Shown here one piece after another: positions 53,045 to 61,385 of a stretch of 64,000 nt of DNA; the first letter of the stretch is position 1, and the number at the start of each line of letters is the position of its first letter. This stretch comes from Halanaerobium saccharolyticum. Lineage in GTDB: Bacteria; Bacillota; Halanaerobiia; Halanaerobiales; Halanaerobiaceae. Position numbers and translations under genes: made by a program. The notes under the pieces are model-generated. The model was not told where the DNA came from and made no database searches. It saw nothing but the letters and a program-made list of their open reading frames with translations. Location of the stretch: positions 29,266-93,265 of the forward strand of contig NZ_QLME01000012.1 in assembly GCF_003259895.1 (NCBI RefSeq), written 5' to 3'.

Positions 53045-54367
53045 ATGTCAGTTAAATTTACAGAAACAGTTTTAAGAGATGGTCAGCAGTCTTTGATTGC
53101 AACCAGATTAAAAATTGAAGATATTTTGCCAATTATAACTAAGCTTGATCAGGCAGGCTATTATGCGCTAGAAGTCTGGGGAGGAGCTACTTTTGACAGC
53201 TGTATGCGCTTTTTAAATGAGGATCCCTGGGAGCGGCTCCGGAAAATTAGAAAAGAAGTTAAACAGACAAAACTGCAGATGTTATTAAGAGGTCAAAATA
53301 TTCTGGGATATAAGCATTATCCTGATGATGTATTAGAAAGATTTATCAAAAAATCAGTAGAAAATGGAATTGATGTGATCAGAATTTTTGATGCTTTAAA
53401 TGATATTAGAAATATGGAAAAAGCGGTAGAGTTTACAAAAAAATATGGTGCAGAAGCTCAGGGATCAATAGTTTATACAACAAGTCCTATCCACAACAGT
53501 GAGACTTTTGTTAAAAAAGCAAAAATCTTAGCTGAAAGAGGAATAGAATCTCTCTGCATAAAAGACATGGCTGGATTGTTAACTCCTTTTAAAGCTTTTG
53601 ATCTGGTAAAAAAATTAAAATCAGAAATTAATTTACCAGTAGAAATTCACAGCCATAATACTGCCGGTTTTGCTTTTATGACATATTTAAAAGCAGTGGA
53701 AGCTGGAGTTGATATAATTGATACAGCAATTTCTGCTTTTAGTTCTGGCACAGCTCAGCCAACAACAGAGACTATGGCTGCAGTACTTAAAAATAGTGAA
53801 TTTGATGCTTCCTTAAATGCAAAAATACTGGAAGAAGTGGGAGAATACTTTAGAGAAATCAGAAATAAGTATCAGGATTATCTTGGTTCCTATGAGGTTG
53901 ACCCTCGAATTATTACAAATCAGCTGCCAGGTGGAATGCTGTCTAATTTGCGTAACCAGCTGCGGGAACAAAATCAGCTTGACCGTTATGAAGAAATATT
54001 AGAAGAAATACCTAAAGTTCGTAAAGATCTCGGCTATCCACCCCTTGTAACTCCTACCAGTCAGATTGTCGGTACTCAGGCAGTCTTTAATATTGTAACC
54101 GGGAAAAGATACGGTTTTGTTTCCAAAGAATTTAAAAATTATTTGAGAGGGATGTACGGAAGACCACCTGGAGAAATCAAGCCTGAGTTAATCGAAAAGA
54201 CTATAAATAAAGAAGAAGTAATTACAAATCGGCCTGCTGATAATCTTGAGCCAGCATACGAAAAAGCTGCAGCAGAGATAAAAAATATCAGCAGCAGAGA
54301 AGAAGATATTTTATCCTATATTCTTTTTCCAGAAGTTGCAGAAAAATTCTTAAAAGAACACAGGTAA
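53045..54367 (+). CDS. carboxyltransferase subunit, oxaloacetate decarboxylase alpha / pyruvate carboxylase B type
   Basis: A 440-aa HMGL-like TIM barrel plus the conserved PYC_OADA domain. TVLRDGQQSL (Asp12), the carboxylated lysine Lys173 (CIKDMAGLL) and metal ligands His202/His204 (EIHSHNTAGF) are all present. It moves a carboxyl group between biotin and pyruvate/oxaloacetate or a related acceptor. The C-terminal biotinyl domain with its (A/V)MKM lysine is absent, so a separate biotin carrier protein is needed, as in multi-subunit decarboxylases or transcarboxylase 5S. It stands alone here; SD TAGGTGG precedes ATG 53045. Confidence 0.85.
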   Translation: MSVKFTETVLRDGQQSLIATRLKIEDILPIITKLDQAGYYALEVWGGATFDSCMRFLNEDPWERLRKIRKEVKQTKLQMLLRGQNILGYKHYPDDVLERFIKKSVENGIDVIRIFDALNDIRNMEKAVEFTKKYGAEAQGSIVYTTSPIHNSETFVKKAKILAERGIESLCIKDMAGLLTPFKAFDLVKKLKSEINLPVEIHSHNTAGFAFMTYLKAVEAGVDIIDTAISAFSSGTAQPTTETMAAVLKNSEFDASLNAKILEEVGEYFREIRNKYQDYLGSYEVDPRIITNQLPGGMLSNLRNQLREQNQLDRYEEILEEIPKVRKDLGYPPLVTPTSQIVGTQAVFNIVTGKRYGFVSKEFKNYLRGMYGRPPGEIKPELIEKTINKEEVITNRPADNLEPAYEKAAAEIKNISSREEDILSYILFPEVAEKFLKEHR

Positions 54368-54448
54368 TTAAATCGTTTTCGCGAATATAATTAAAAGAGT
54401 GATAAACTAAAATTTTAATTATTTATATTTCTGAAAGGAGAATTTACT

Positions 54449-56719
54449 GTGGAAAAAAAAATAGAAAATTTACTTAAAAAAATGACTGTTGAAGAAAAGT
54501 CAGAAATCTGTTCTGGTGCCAGCTGGTGGAAGACGGCAGCTATTGAAAGACTTGATATTCCGGCGATTATGATGGCGGATGGTCCCCATGGCTTGAGAAA
54601 ACAGGATGAAGATGCTGATCATGTAGGTATCAACGAAAGCCTTGAGGCAATTTGTTTTCCAACCGCTTCTGCTTTAGCCTGTTCCTGGGATCGCGATTTA
54701 ATGACTAAAATGGGGGAAGCTTTAGGAGAAGAATGTCAATCAGAAGCTGTAAATATTCTTTTAGGTCCGGGAGTGAACATTAAGCGTTCTCCTCTCTGTG
54801 GCCGCAATTTTGAATATTTTTCTGAAGACCCACTTTTAGCTTCAGAACTGGCCGCAAATTATGTTAAAGGAGTTCAGAGCCTGGGAGTCGGAACTTCTCT
54901 CAAGCATTTTGCAGCAAATAATCAGGAACACAGGCGCCTGACAGTTGATGCAGAGATTGATGAGCGAACTCTAAGAGAAATTTACTTATCAGCTTTTGAG
55001 AAGGTAGTTAAAGAAGCACAGCCCTGGACAGTAATGTGTGCCTACAATAGAGTCAATGGAACTCATGCCTCAGAACATAAAAGACTGTTAACAAATATTC
55101 TAAAAGAAGAATGGGGACACGAAGGTTTTGTAGTTTCCGACTGGGGAGCAGTAAACTATCGTGATCGGGGTGTAGAAGCAGGATTAGAGCTCGAAATGCC
55201 TTCCAGTCACGGAGATGGTAAGAAAGCTATTGTTGACGCAGTTGAAGCAGGGACTTTAAGTGAAGAAAGTCTCAATCGAGCTGCAGAACGAATCTTAAAA
55301 ATTGTCCTGAAAGCAGTAGAAAAATCCAGAGATGATTTAGACTATGATAAAAAGGAACACCACAAACTGGCCCGGGAAATTGCAGCTGATTCGATGGTTT
55401 TACTTAAAAATGAAGATAAAATTTTGCCATTAGCTGAAAATGAAAGTCTGGGTGTAGTTGGAGCCTTTGCCAGAAAGCCGCGCTTTCAGGGAGGTGGCAG
55501 TTCTCATATTAACCCTTATCAGGTAGATACTGCCTACGCTGAATTAAATAAATACAGTCAGGGAGAACTTCTCTATGCTGAAGGTTATTCGATAGATGAT
55601 GATCATAATAATATTGAGTTAATTGCAAAAGCAAAAGAGCTGGCAGAAAAAGTGGATAAGGTGGTTGTTTTTGCCGGCTTACCAGATCGCTACGAGTCAG
55701 AAGGTTATGATCGTGATACCCTGGAGATGCCTCCCAATCAGAATCATTTAATCAATGAGTTATCAGAGGTCAATCAAAATATAGTTGTAGTATTAAGTAA
55801 TGGTTCTCCGGTTACAATGCCCTGGTTAAATAGAGTTAAGGGTGTTTTAGAAGCTTATCTAACAGGACAGGCCGGTGGAGGTGCTGCAGCTGATATTTTA
55901 TTTGGTCGGGTTAATCCATCCGGAAAACTGGCAGAAACTTTCCCTCATAAATTAAGTGACAATCCTTCTTATCTGTTTTTTCCAGGAGAAAAGGATAAGG
56001 TAGAATATCGTGAAGGCATTTTTGTTGGTTATCGCTATTATGACAGCAAGGAAGTCAAGCCGCTTTTTCCATTCGGTTTTGGTTTAAGCTATACTAATTT
56101 TGAATACAGTGATTTAAAGATTGAAAAAGAAGAGATCACAGATCAGCAGCGGCTGAAACTAAACTTAAAAGTAAAAAACACAGGTAATACTTATGGCAAA
56201 GAAATTATCCAGCTCTATGTGTCTGATCCTGAGAGCACTGTAATTAAACCTGAGAAAGAATTGAAAGAATTTGCTAAAATAGAATTAGAACCGGAACAGG
56301 AAAAAATTGTAGAATTTGAGCTCGGTAAAAGAGCCTTTGCCTATTTTAATACTGAAATTGATGACTGGTATGTAGAAAGTGGAGACTATGAAATTTTAAT
56401 TGGTAGTTCTTCCCGTGATATCAGACTTAAAGAAAAAATTAAGATTGAGTCAACAGTTGAGCTGCCTGATGAATATACAATTAATACTAATATTGGTGAT
56501 ATTGTTTCTGATCCAGAAGCTGAGAAATACTTCAATCAGCTGCTGGAAGAATATCTTAAGGGAACAGAGTTAATGGAGAGACTTGAAGGTAGAGATGATG
56601 AGATGATGGAAGCAATGTTTAAGTACATGCCTTTAAGATCACTGGCCATGTTTTCTGAAGGTGCTATCAGCAGGAACCAGGTCGAAGAAATTGTAAAGAA
56701 ACTAAACCAAAACTGCTAG
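54449..56719 (+). CDS. beta-glucosidase, GH3 with fibronectin III-like domain
   Basis: A 756-aa GH3 enzyme. The TIM-like domain carries the nucleophile Asp231 in VVSDWGAV, plus KHFAANNQEHRRLT and GRNFEYFSEDP. The second alpha/beta domain starts near residue 310, and a C-terminal Fn3-like domain follows (YVSDPESTVIKPEKELKEF). There is no signal peptide, so it acts on imported beta-glucosides or related aryl-glycosides. It starts at GTG 54449, 9 nt after AAAGGAG. A TATAAT at 54386-54391 with the sequence TCGTTTTCGCGA just before it suggests a regulated promoter. Confidence 0.93.
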   Translation: MEKKIENLLKKMTVEEKSEICSGASWWKTAAIERLDIPAIMMADGPHGLRKQDEDADHVGINESLEAICFPTASALACSWDRDLMTKMGEALGEECQSEAVNILLGPGVNIKRSPLCGRNFEYFSEDPLLASELAANYVKGVQSLGVGTSLKHFAANNQEHRRLTVDAEIDERTLREIYLSAFEKVVKEAQPWTVMCAYNRVNGTHASEHKRLLTNILKEEWGHEGFVVSDWGAVNYRDRGVEAGLELEMPSSHGDGKKAIVDAVEAGTLSEESLNRAAERILKIVLKAVEKSRDDLDYDKKEHHKLAREIAADSMVLLKNEDKILPLAENESLGVVGAFARKPRFQGGGSSHINPYQVDTAYAELNKYSQGELLYAEGYSIDDDHNNIELIAKAKELAEKVDKVVVFAGLPDRYESEGYDRDTLEMPPNQNHLINELSEVNQNIVVVLSNGSPVTMPWLNRVKGVLEAYLTGQAGGGAAADILFGRVNPSGKLAETFPHKLSDNPSYLFFPGEKDKVEYREGIFVGYRYYDSKEVKPLFPFGFGLSYTNFEYSDLKIEKEEITDQQRLKLNLKVKNTGNTYGKEIIQLYVSDPESTVIKPEKELKEFAKIELEPEQEKIVEFELGKRAFAYFNTEIDDWYVESGDYEILIGSSSRDIRLKEKIKIESTVELPDEYTINTNIGDIVSDPEAEKYFNQLLEEYLKGTELMERLEGRDDEMMEAMFKYMPLRSLAMFSEGAISRNQVEEIVKKLNQNC

Positions 56720-56767
56720 GGTACCGGGTACTTGTCAATTATTGGGAAATTAAATTGGAGGCTAAAA

Positions 56768-57136
56768 ATGAGTTACTTATGGACGACAATTAAAGTTAAG
56801 GATTTAGTGGAGTCAATTGATTTTTATGAGAACATAGTTGATTTAAAAGTTCAGAGACGATTTGAAGCTGGCCCGGATAGAGAAATCGCTTTTCTGGCAG
56901 CTGCTGCAGGTCAAACTGAGATTGAATTAATTAGTGATCAGGATAAAACTAAAAGTGATATTGGAAAAGATATTTCGCTTGGTTTTGAAGTAGATTCAGT
57001 TGAAGAAAAGGTGAAATTTCTAAAAGAAAAAGGAATTGAAATTCAAAGTGGACCAATCTCACCCAATCCTCAGATAGAGTTCTTTTATGTACTTGATCCG
57101 AATGGAGTTAAAATTCAGTTTGTAGAGAATAAATAA
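56768..57136 (+). CDS. VOC-family (glyoxalase/bleomycin-resistance fold) protein
   Basis: A 122-aa protein with the two beta-alpha-beta-beta-beta modules of the VOC superfamily: TTIKVKDLVESIDFYENIVDL at the start, and FFYVLDPNGVKIQFVE at the end with a metal-type Glu. Lactoylglutathione lyase, dioxygenase and binding functions are all possible; the substrate is unknown. The start is ATG 56768, 6 nt after GGAGG; the 12 codons upstream have no SD. The 3' end of a second, decayed copy of this gene lies at 57577-57645. Confidence 0.85.
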   Translation: MSYLWTTIKVKDLVESIDFYENIVDLKVQRRFEAGPDREIAFLAAAAGQTEIELISDQDKTKSDIGKDISLGFEVDSVEEKVKFLKEKGIEIQSGPISPNPQIEFFYVLDPNGVKIQFVENK

Positions 57137-57145
57137 GATGTAATT

Positions 57146-57178
57146 AACCTGTTGGTGTTAAAAGCCAGCGGGTTTTTT
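57146..57178 (+). terminator. intrinsic terminator after the VOC gene
   Basis: AACCTGTTGG and CCAGCGGGTT form a 10-bp stem with two G-U pairs, followed by a run of T residues. Confidence 0.8.
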
Positions 57179-57238
57179 ATTTTTGAAGTGATTTTAAAGG
57201 AGCATTCCTGTAATGAATAAAAATCAATATCGATAAAA

Positions 57239-57307
57239 AGATACCCCCTTAGTATAATACGGAGTATCAGAGGTCATGCTGATCTCTAAAAAACTAAGAA
57301 GGTATCT
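57239..57307. repeat. 69-bp structured element with terminal inverted repeats
   Basis: Outer arms AGATACC (57239-57245) and GGTATCT (57301-57307) pair over 7 bp, then CTTAGT (57248-57253) and ACTAAG (57293-57298) over 6 bp after a 2x2 interior loop. Inside are two more hairpins: ATAC-GGA-GTAT (57257-57267) and AGAGgTCA-TGC-TGAtCTCT (57269-57287). The whole folds as a three-way junction. It may be a small palindromic repeat (MITE-like) or a structured RNA. Confidence 0.55.
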
Positions 57308-57451
57308 AATATAAATTATACCCAAAACGAAAGATTATGCAAATAAAGAATTCAACATTGGGAGTTGGAGTGGAAATCGCAAAGAATAAAACTATATGAT
57401 AAAAATGATGGAACTGAAACAGAAAATTTACTTTGAATAAAGGAGATATCA

Positions 57452-57586
57452 ATGAAAATAATAATCCATAGGGGCAGTCAGGAAATTGGCGGCTCATGTG
57501 TTGAAATACAGACTACTAACAATAAAATATTAATAAATTATTATTTAATCTGTCTACCAAAAGGGGATAATATCATCCAAATGTAG
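57452..57586 (+). pseudogene. 5' fragment of an MBL-fold hydrolase gene
   Basis: With an SD (AAAGGAGAT) and ATG 57452, the frame reads MKIIIHRGSQEIGGSCVEIQ and then TTNNKILINYY before losing similarity and stopping at 57584-57586. The HRGSxEIGGSCVE start is typical of RNase J/MBL-fold metallohydrolases, which are normally several hundred residues long and continue to an HxHxDH motif. Only about 35 codons remain, so this is a truncated remnant. Confidence 0.6.
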
Positions 57587-57645
57587 AGTTTTTCTTTGTT
57601 TTATATCCAAATGGTTAAAGAATTCAATTTGTTGAAAATAAATAA
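57577..57645 (+). pseudogene. 3' fragment of a second VOC-family gene with in-frame stop
   Basis: Translating from 57577 gives HPNVEFFFVLYPNG, a TAA at 57616-57618, then RIQFVENK and a final TAA (57643-57645). The intact VOC gene upstream ends in IEFFYVLDPNG, VK and IQFVENK, so this is the tail of a paralogue carrying a nonsense mutation. It is joined directly to the MBL fragment. Confidence 0.65.
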
Positions 57646-57674
57646 TTGTCAGGGAAGATAAATTTTGTTATAAT
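57646..57674 (+). promoter_or_regulatory. promoter of the membrane protein/amidohydrolase operon
   Basis: TTGTCA (57646-57651) and TATAAT (57669-57674) are 17 nt apart, starting one base after the VOC remnant's last stop codon. Confidence 0.6.
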
Positions 57675-57714
57675 CGTAGTTAAATTAGAATTTAGTAGTC
57701 TAGGAGGAGAAAAA

Positions 57715-58896
57715 ATGGATTTAAATGTAACACAAGCTTTTAGTATTGTTTTGTTAATTTTGGCAGTTGGTGAGTTAGTATCTATGAAGACTAAGGCGAT
57801 GATCCCGTCAGTTTTTGTTTCAGCGGTATTATTCATAATTGGTTTTTGGACTATTCTTCCCGGGGATGTAGTAACTCAGAGTTCTTTTGCTACTCCAGTT
57901 GTTTATTTGTCAATGTATTTACTTTTAACTCATATGGGAACTTTAATGAGTTTAAAAGAACTTTTGGCCCAATGGAAAACAGTTGTGATTGCCCTTGGAG
58001 GTATACTAGGTATAATTACTCTTACTTTAAGTATTGGTAATTTGATTTTTGGTTGGGAAAATGTAGTTGCAGCAACTCCACCACTGACAGGAGGAGTAGT
58101 AGCTTCCATCTTAATGTCAACAGCAGCAGCTGAAAGAGGATTAACATCAATAGCTGTTCTTGCAACAGCTATGTATGTAATTCAAGGGTTTTTTGGTTAT
58201 CCAATAACATCTTTTTTATTAAAAAAAGAAGCTAACCGTCTTGCTGATAAGGTGAGAAGTGGCGAAGTGAAAATGGAAGATAATAATCAGAAAAAAGAAG
58301 AGATTAAAGACAGTAGATTCAGAATGATTCCACCTCTTCCTGAAGAATATCAAACAACATATGTAATCTTATTTAAACTTGGAATTGTTGCCGCTTTAGC
58401 AGTAGCAGCTGCACCGATTTTGCATCTTAATCAATTTGTTGTTTGCATGTTATTTGGTGTTATAGGTAGGGAAATTGGCTTTTTAGAAGAAAAAGCGTTA
58501 GTCAAATCGGGATCTTTTGGGTTTTTAATTACCGTTTTAATGGCTTTCATTTTTGCAGGGCTTTCTGATGCAACACCTGAAATGTTAACCGAAATTGCTG
58601 TTCCTTTGTTTGGTATAATTGTACTTGGTCTTTCAGGTATGGCTGTAGTATCAATGTTTATTGGAAAAATGTTTGGTTATACCAAAGAGATGTCTATTTC
58701 TATAGCAATGACTGCTCTTTATGGTTTTCCACCTAACTATATATTGACCGTGGAATCAGCCCGAGCAAGCACTAAAAATGATGAAGAATATCAGTATGCG
58801 GTCAATGAGATGCTGCCAAAAATGTTGGTTGGAGGATTTACAACAGTAACTATAGCTTCAGTTATTATTGCTGGTTTCTTTGTTAAATTATTATAA
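57715..58896 (+). CDS. multi-pass membrane protein, probable transporter of amino-acid derivatives
   Basis: I do not recognise the family with certainty. The 393-aa protein has about ten hydrophobic segments in two halves, split by a charged cytoplasmic loop (about residues 175-205, rich in Lys/Glu). Each half has a glycine-rich motif: PPLTGGVVASILMSTAAAERG in the first, and ALYGFPPNYILTVESA in the second. A symmetric secondary transporter (a GltS or DUF3100-like layout) is plausible. Three M20-family amidohydrolases follow, which suggests import of N-acyl- or N-carbamoyl-amino acids or small peptides. The start is ATG 57715 after TAGGAGGAG; the frame extends 23 codons further up, through the promoter. 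Confidence 0.65.
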   Translation: MDLNVTQAFSIVLLILAVGELVSMKTKAMIPSVFVSAVLFIIGFWTILPGDVVTQSSFATPVVYLSMYLLLTHMGTLMSLKELLAQWKTVVIALGGILGIITLTLSIGNLIFGWENVVAATPPLTGGVVASILMSTAAAERGLTSIAVLATAMYVIQGFFGYPITSFLLKKEANRLADKVRSGEVKMEDNNQKKEEIKDSRFRMIPPLPEEYQTTYVILFKLGIVAALAVAAAPILHLNQFVVCMLFGVIGREIGFLEEKALVKSGSFGFLITVLMAFIFAGLSDATPEMLTEIAVPLFGIIVLGLSGMAVVSMFIGKMFGYTKEMSISIAMTALYGFPPNYILTVESARASTKNDEEYQYAVNEMLPKMLVGGFTTVTIASVIIAGFFVKLL

Positions 58897-58960
58897 ATTT
58901 TATTCTGAGTTTAAATATAATTAATATAAGTTCTAAATAAGAGAGGAGATAGTAGATAAT

Positions 58961-60199
58961 ATGTTAACAAAAGTAGAAAGAATTAAAAATGATATAGAAA
59001 ATTTAAGAGAGTTTAATGCAACTCCTGAAAATGGATTAACTCGTTTTTCTTTGACTGAAGAAGATCGTGAAGCCAGAAATTACTTAAAAAAAGAATTGCA
59101 GAAATTAGATGTCGAGATATATGAAGATGCAGCAGGAAGTTTAGTTGCTAGAAGAGAAGGTACAGATAAAAATGCACCTGTTGTTATGATCGGTTCTCAC
59201 TTTGATTCTGTAAAAAATGGTGGTCATTTTGATGGACCAGCTGGAGTAATAATGGCTCTTGAAATTTTAAGAGTGATGGAAGAAAATGATGTAAAAACAA
59301 AATACCCTATAGAATTTGTAGCGATGATTGAAGAAGAAGGTGGACGCTTTGGCAGTGGAGTATTTGGTAGTCGAACAATGACAGGTCAAGTAGATTATCA
59401 AGAACTTTTAAATTCTAAAGATACTGATGGTATTTCCATGGCCGAAGCTTTTGAAAATTTTGGTTTTGATCCAAAAAAGATTGAAGAAGCTAAAAGAGAT
59501 CCTGAAAAACTCAAGGCTTTTATTGAGCTTCATATAGAACAGGGTCCTGTTTTAGAAAATGAAGAAAAAGATGTAGGTATAGTAGATTTTGTAGTTGGTA
59601 TTAATCAAATTCGAGTTAAGGTTGTGGGGAGGGCTGACCATGCAGGAACAACTCCAATGGATATGCGTAAAGACACTCTATCTTCAGCAGCTGAGGTTAT
59701 TTCTGAAATCAAGAATTTTGCCTTTGAAGCTGGAAATGGTACAGTAGCTACAGTTGGAACTCTTGATGTTAAACCGGGAGCAGCCAACATTGTCCCTGCA
59801 GAAGTCGAATTTTCTGTTGATATCAGATCTAAAGAGTTAAATTGTATTGAAGAAGTAAGGGATAAGATAGATAATGCTCTTGCAGATATAAAGGCAGAAT
59901 ATGATGTTGATTATTCTGTACAAAATATGTTGATGGTTGAACCAGTTGAATTATCACAGGAGATCTTCAATACTTTTAAAGAAGAATCTAAAAGGATTGG
60001 TTTAAATTCTAAAGAAATGATCAGTGGTGCTGGTCATGACGCAATGATCATGGCGGCTATCACAGATGTTGGTTTGATATTTGTGCCGAGTAAAAATGGA
60101 AGAAGTCATACTCCTGAAGAATGGACGGATTATGAAGATTTACAAAAAGGAATAGAGCTTGTTTATCATACAGTTTTAAAAGTTGGTGAAAGCGAATGA
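58961..60199 (+). CDS. Zn-dependent M20 hydrolase, N-carbamoyl-L-amino acid hydrolase / allantoate amidohydrolase type
   Basis: A 412-aa dinuclear metal amidohydrolase. Metal ligands lie in GSHFDSVKNGGHFDGPAGV (His80, Asp91) and IEEEGGRFGSGVFGSR. FIELHIEQGPVLE and GRADHAGTTPMDMRKD are diagnostic of the hydantoinase/carbamoylase (HyuC/AllC/AmaB) branch. It hydrolyses N-carbamoyl or related amides to free amino acids. SD GAGAGGAG precedes ATG 58961. It overlaps the next gene by 4 nt. Confidence 0.88.
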   Translation: MLTKVERIKNDIENLREFNATPENGLTRFSLTEEDREARNYLKKELQKLDVEIYEDAAGSLVARREGTDKNAPVVMIGSHFDSVKNGGHFDGPAGVIMALEILRVMEENDVKTKYPIEFVAMIEEEGGRFGSGVFGSRTMTGQVDYQELLNSKDTDGISMAEAFENFGFDPKKIEEAKRDPEKLKAFIELHIEQGPVLENEEKDVGIVDFVVGINQIRVKVVGRADHAGTTPMDMRKDTLSSAAEVISEIKNFAFEAGNGTVATVGTLDVKPGAANIVPAEVEFSVDIRSKELNCIEEVRDKIDNALADIKAEYDVDYSVQNMLMVEPVELSQEIFNTFKEESKRIGLNSKEMISGAGHDAMIMAAITDVGLIFVPSKNGRSHTPEEWTDYEDLQKGIELVYHTVLKVGESE

Positions 60200-61383
60200 A
60201 TAGTGCAAGGAATCTGGCAGAAGAGTATTTTGATTATGCTGTTTCAATGCGAAGAGAATTTCATATGTATCCAGAACCAAGTATGAAAGAGGAAAGAACC
60301 TGCCGCCGGATTATAGAAGAACTTAAAAATCTAGGTTTAAAACCAAAAAAAGCTGCAGGCACCGGAGTTGTATGTGAAATACAGGGCAGCAAAAAAGCAA
60401 AAGGAAACAAAACTGTTGCTTTAAGAGCAGATATGGATGCTTTAGAACTTGAAGAAAAAAATGAGATAGAATATAAATCACAAAATGAAGGTTTAATGCA
60501 TGGTTGTGGTCATGATGGTCATTCAGCAAGCTTGCTTACAGCTGCTAAAATATTGAATGACCTAAAAGATGAATTTGCAGGTACAGTCAAATTGATTTTT
60601 CAACCCGGTGAAGAAATTGCTGTTGGAGCAAAAACTATGGTTGAAGAAGGTGTAGTGAAAGATGTGAATGCGATCTTTGGAATTCACATCTGGAATGATT
60701 TAGAAAGTGGTAAAATTTCTGTAGAATCCGGTCCGCGTATGGCTTCTGTAAATCAATTTATTATTCATGTTAAAGGAAAAGGAGGACATGGATCAATGCC
60801 TCAGCAGGGAGTAGATCCTATAATGGCCGGATCAGCAATTGTAATGAACCTGCAGACTATTGTTAGTAGAGAACTGAGTCCAATGGAGCCCTCTGTTTTA
60901 AGTGTAGATATCTTTAACTCAGGTTCAAAGGGAAATGTCTTACCTGATACAGCATATTTAGAAGGGACTACTAGATGTTTTAGCAGAAAAATCAATCAGA
61001 AATTCGAAGAAATTATTAAAAGAGTTGCTCAAGAGACAGCTGAAAGCTATCGGGCTAAAGCGGAGTTAGAATATAATAAAATGACTTTGCCCTGTATTAA
61101 TGATCAAAAAATTTCAAAAATTGCTCAAAAAGCAGCAGCTGAGGTTTCGGGTAAAGATTCTATTGTAAAATTAGATAAAACTACCGGTGGAGAAGACTTT
61201 TCCTTTTTTGCAGCAGAAGTTCCGGCAACTTTTGCCTTTGTAGGTTCAAGAAATGAAGCTAAAGGCGCAGATGCTCCCCATCATCATCCAGAATTTAATA
61301 TAGATGAAGATTCATTAAAAACTGCTTCTGGATTATATGCACAGTTTGCTCTTGATTTTTTAAGTGAAGGGGAGGTTGAGTAA
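60196..61383 (+). CDS. M20D amidohydrolase (aminoacylase/IAA-amino acid hydrolase type), copy 1
   Basis: A 395-aa metallo-amidohydrolase. The N-terminal motif MRREFHMYPEPSMKE, LRADMDALELEE and the metal site MHGCGHDGH (Cys104, His106) are typical of the HipO/IlvD-like M20D group that removes N-acyl groups from amino acids. GKGGHGSMPQQGVDPI marks the dimerisation-domain loop. ATG 60196 overlaps the upstream stop (ATGA). Its nearest relative in the window is the following gene. Confidence 0.88.
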   Translation: MNSARNLAEEYFDYAVSMRREFHMYPEPSMKEERTCRRIIEELKNLGLKPKKAAGTGVVCEIQGSKKAKGNKTVALRADMDALELEEKNEIEYKSQNEGLMHGCGHDGHSASLLTAAKILNDLKDEFAGTVKLIFQPGEEIAVGAKTMVEEGVVKDVNAIFGIHIWNDLESGKISVESGPRMASVNQFIIHVKGKGGHGSMPQQGVDPIMAGSAIVMNLQTIVSRELSPMEPSVLSVDIFNSGSKGNVLPDTAYLEGTTRCFSRKINQKFEEIIKRVAQETAESYRAKAELEYNKMTLPCINDQKISKIAQKAAAEVSGKDSIVKLDKTTGGEDFSFFAAEVPATFAFVGSRNEAKGADAPHHHPEFNIDEDSLKTASGLYAQFALDFLSEGEVE

Positions 61384-61385
61384 TA

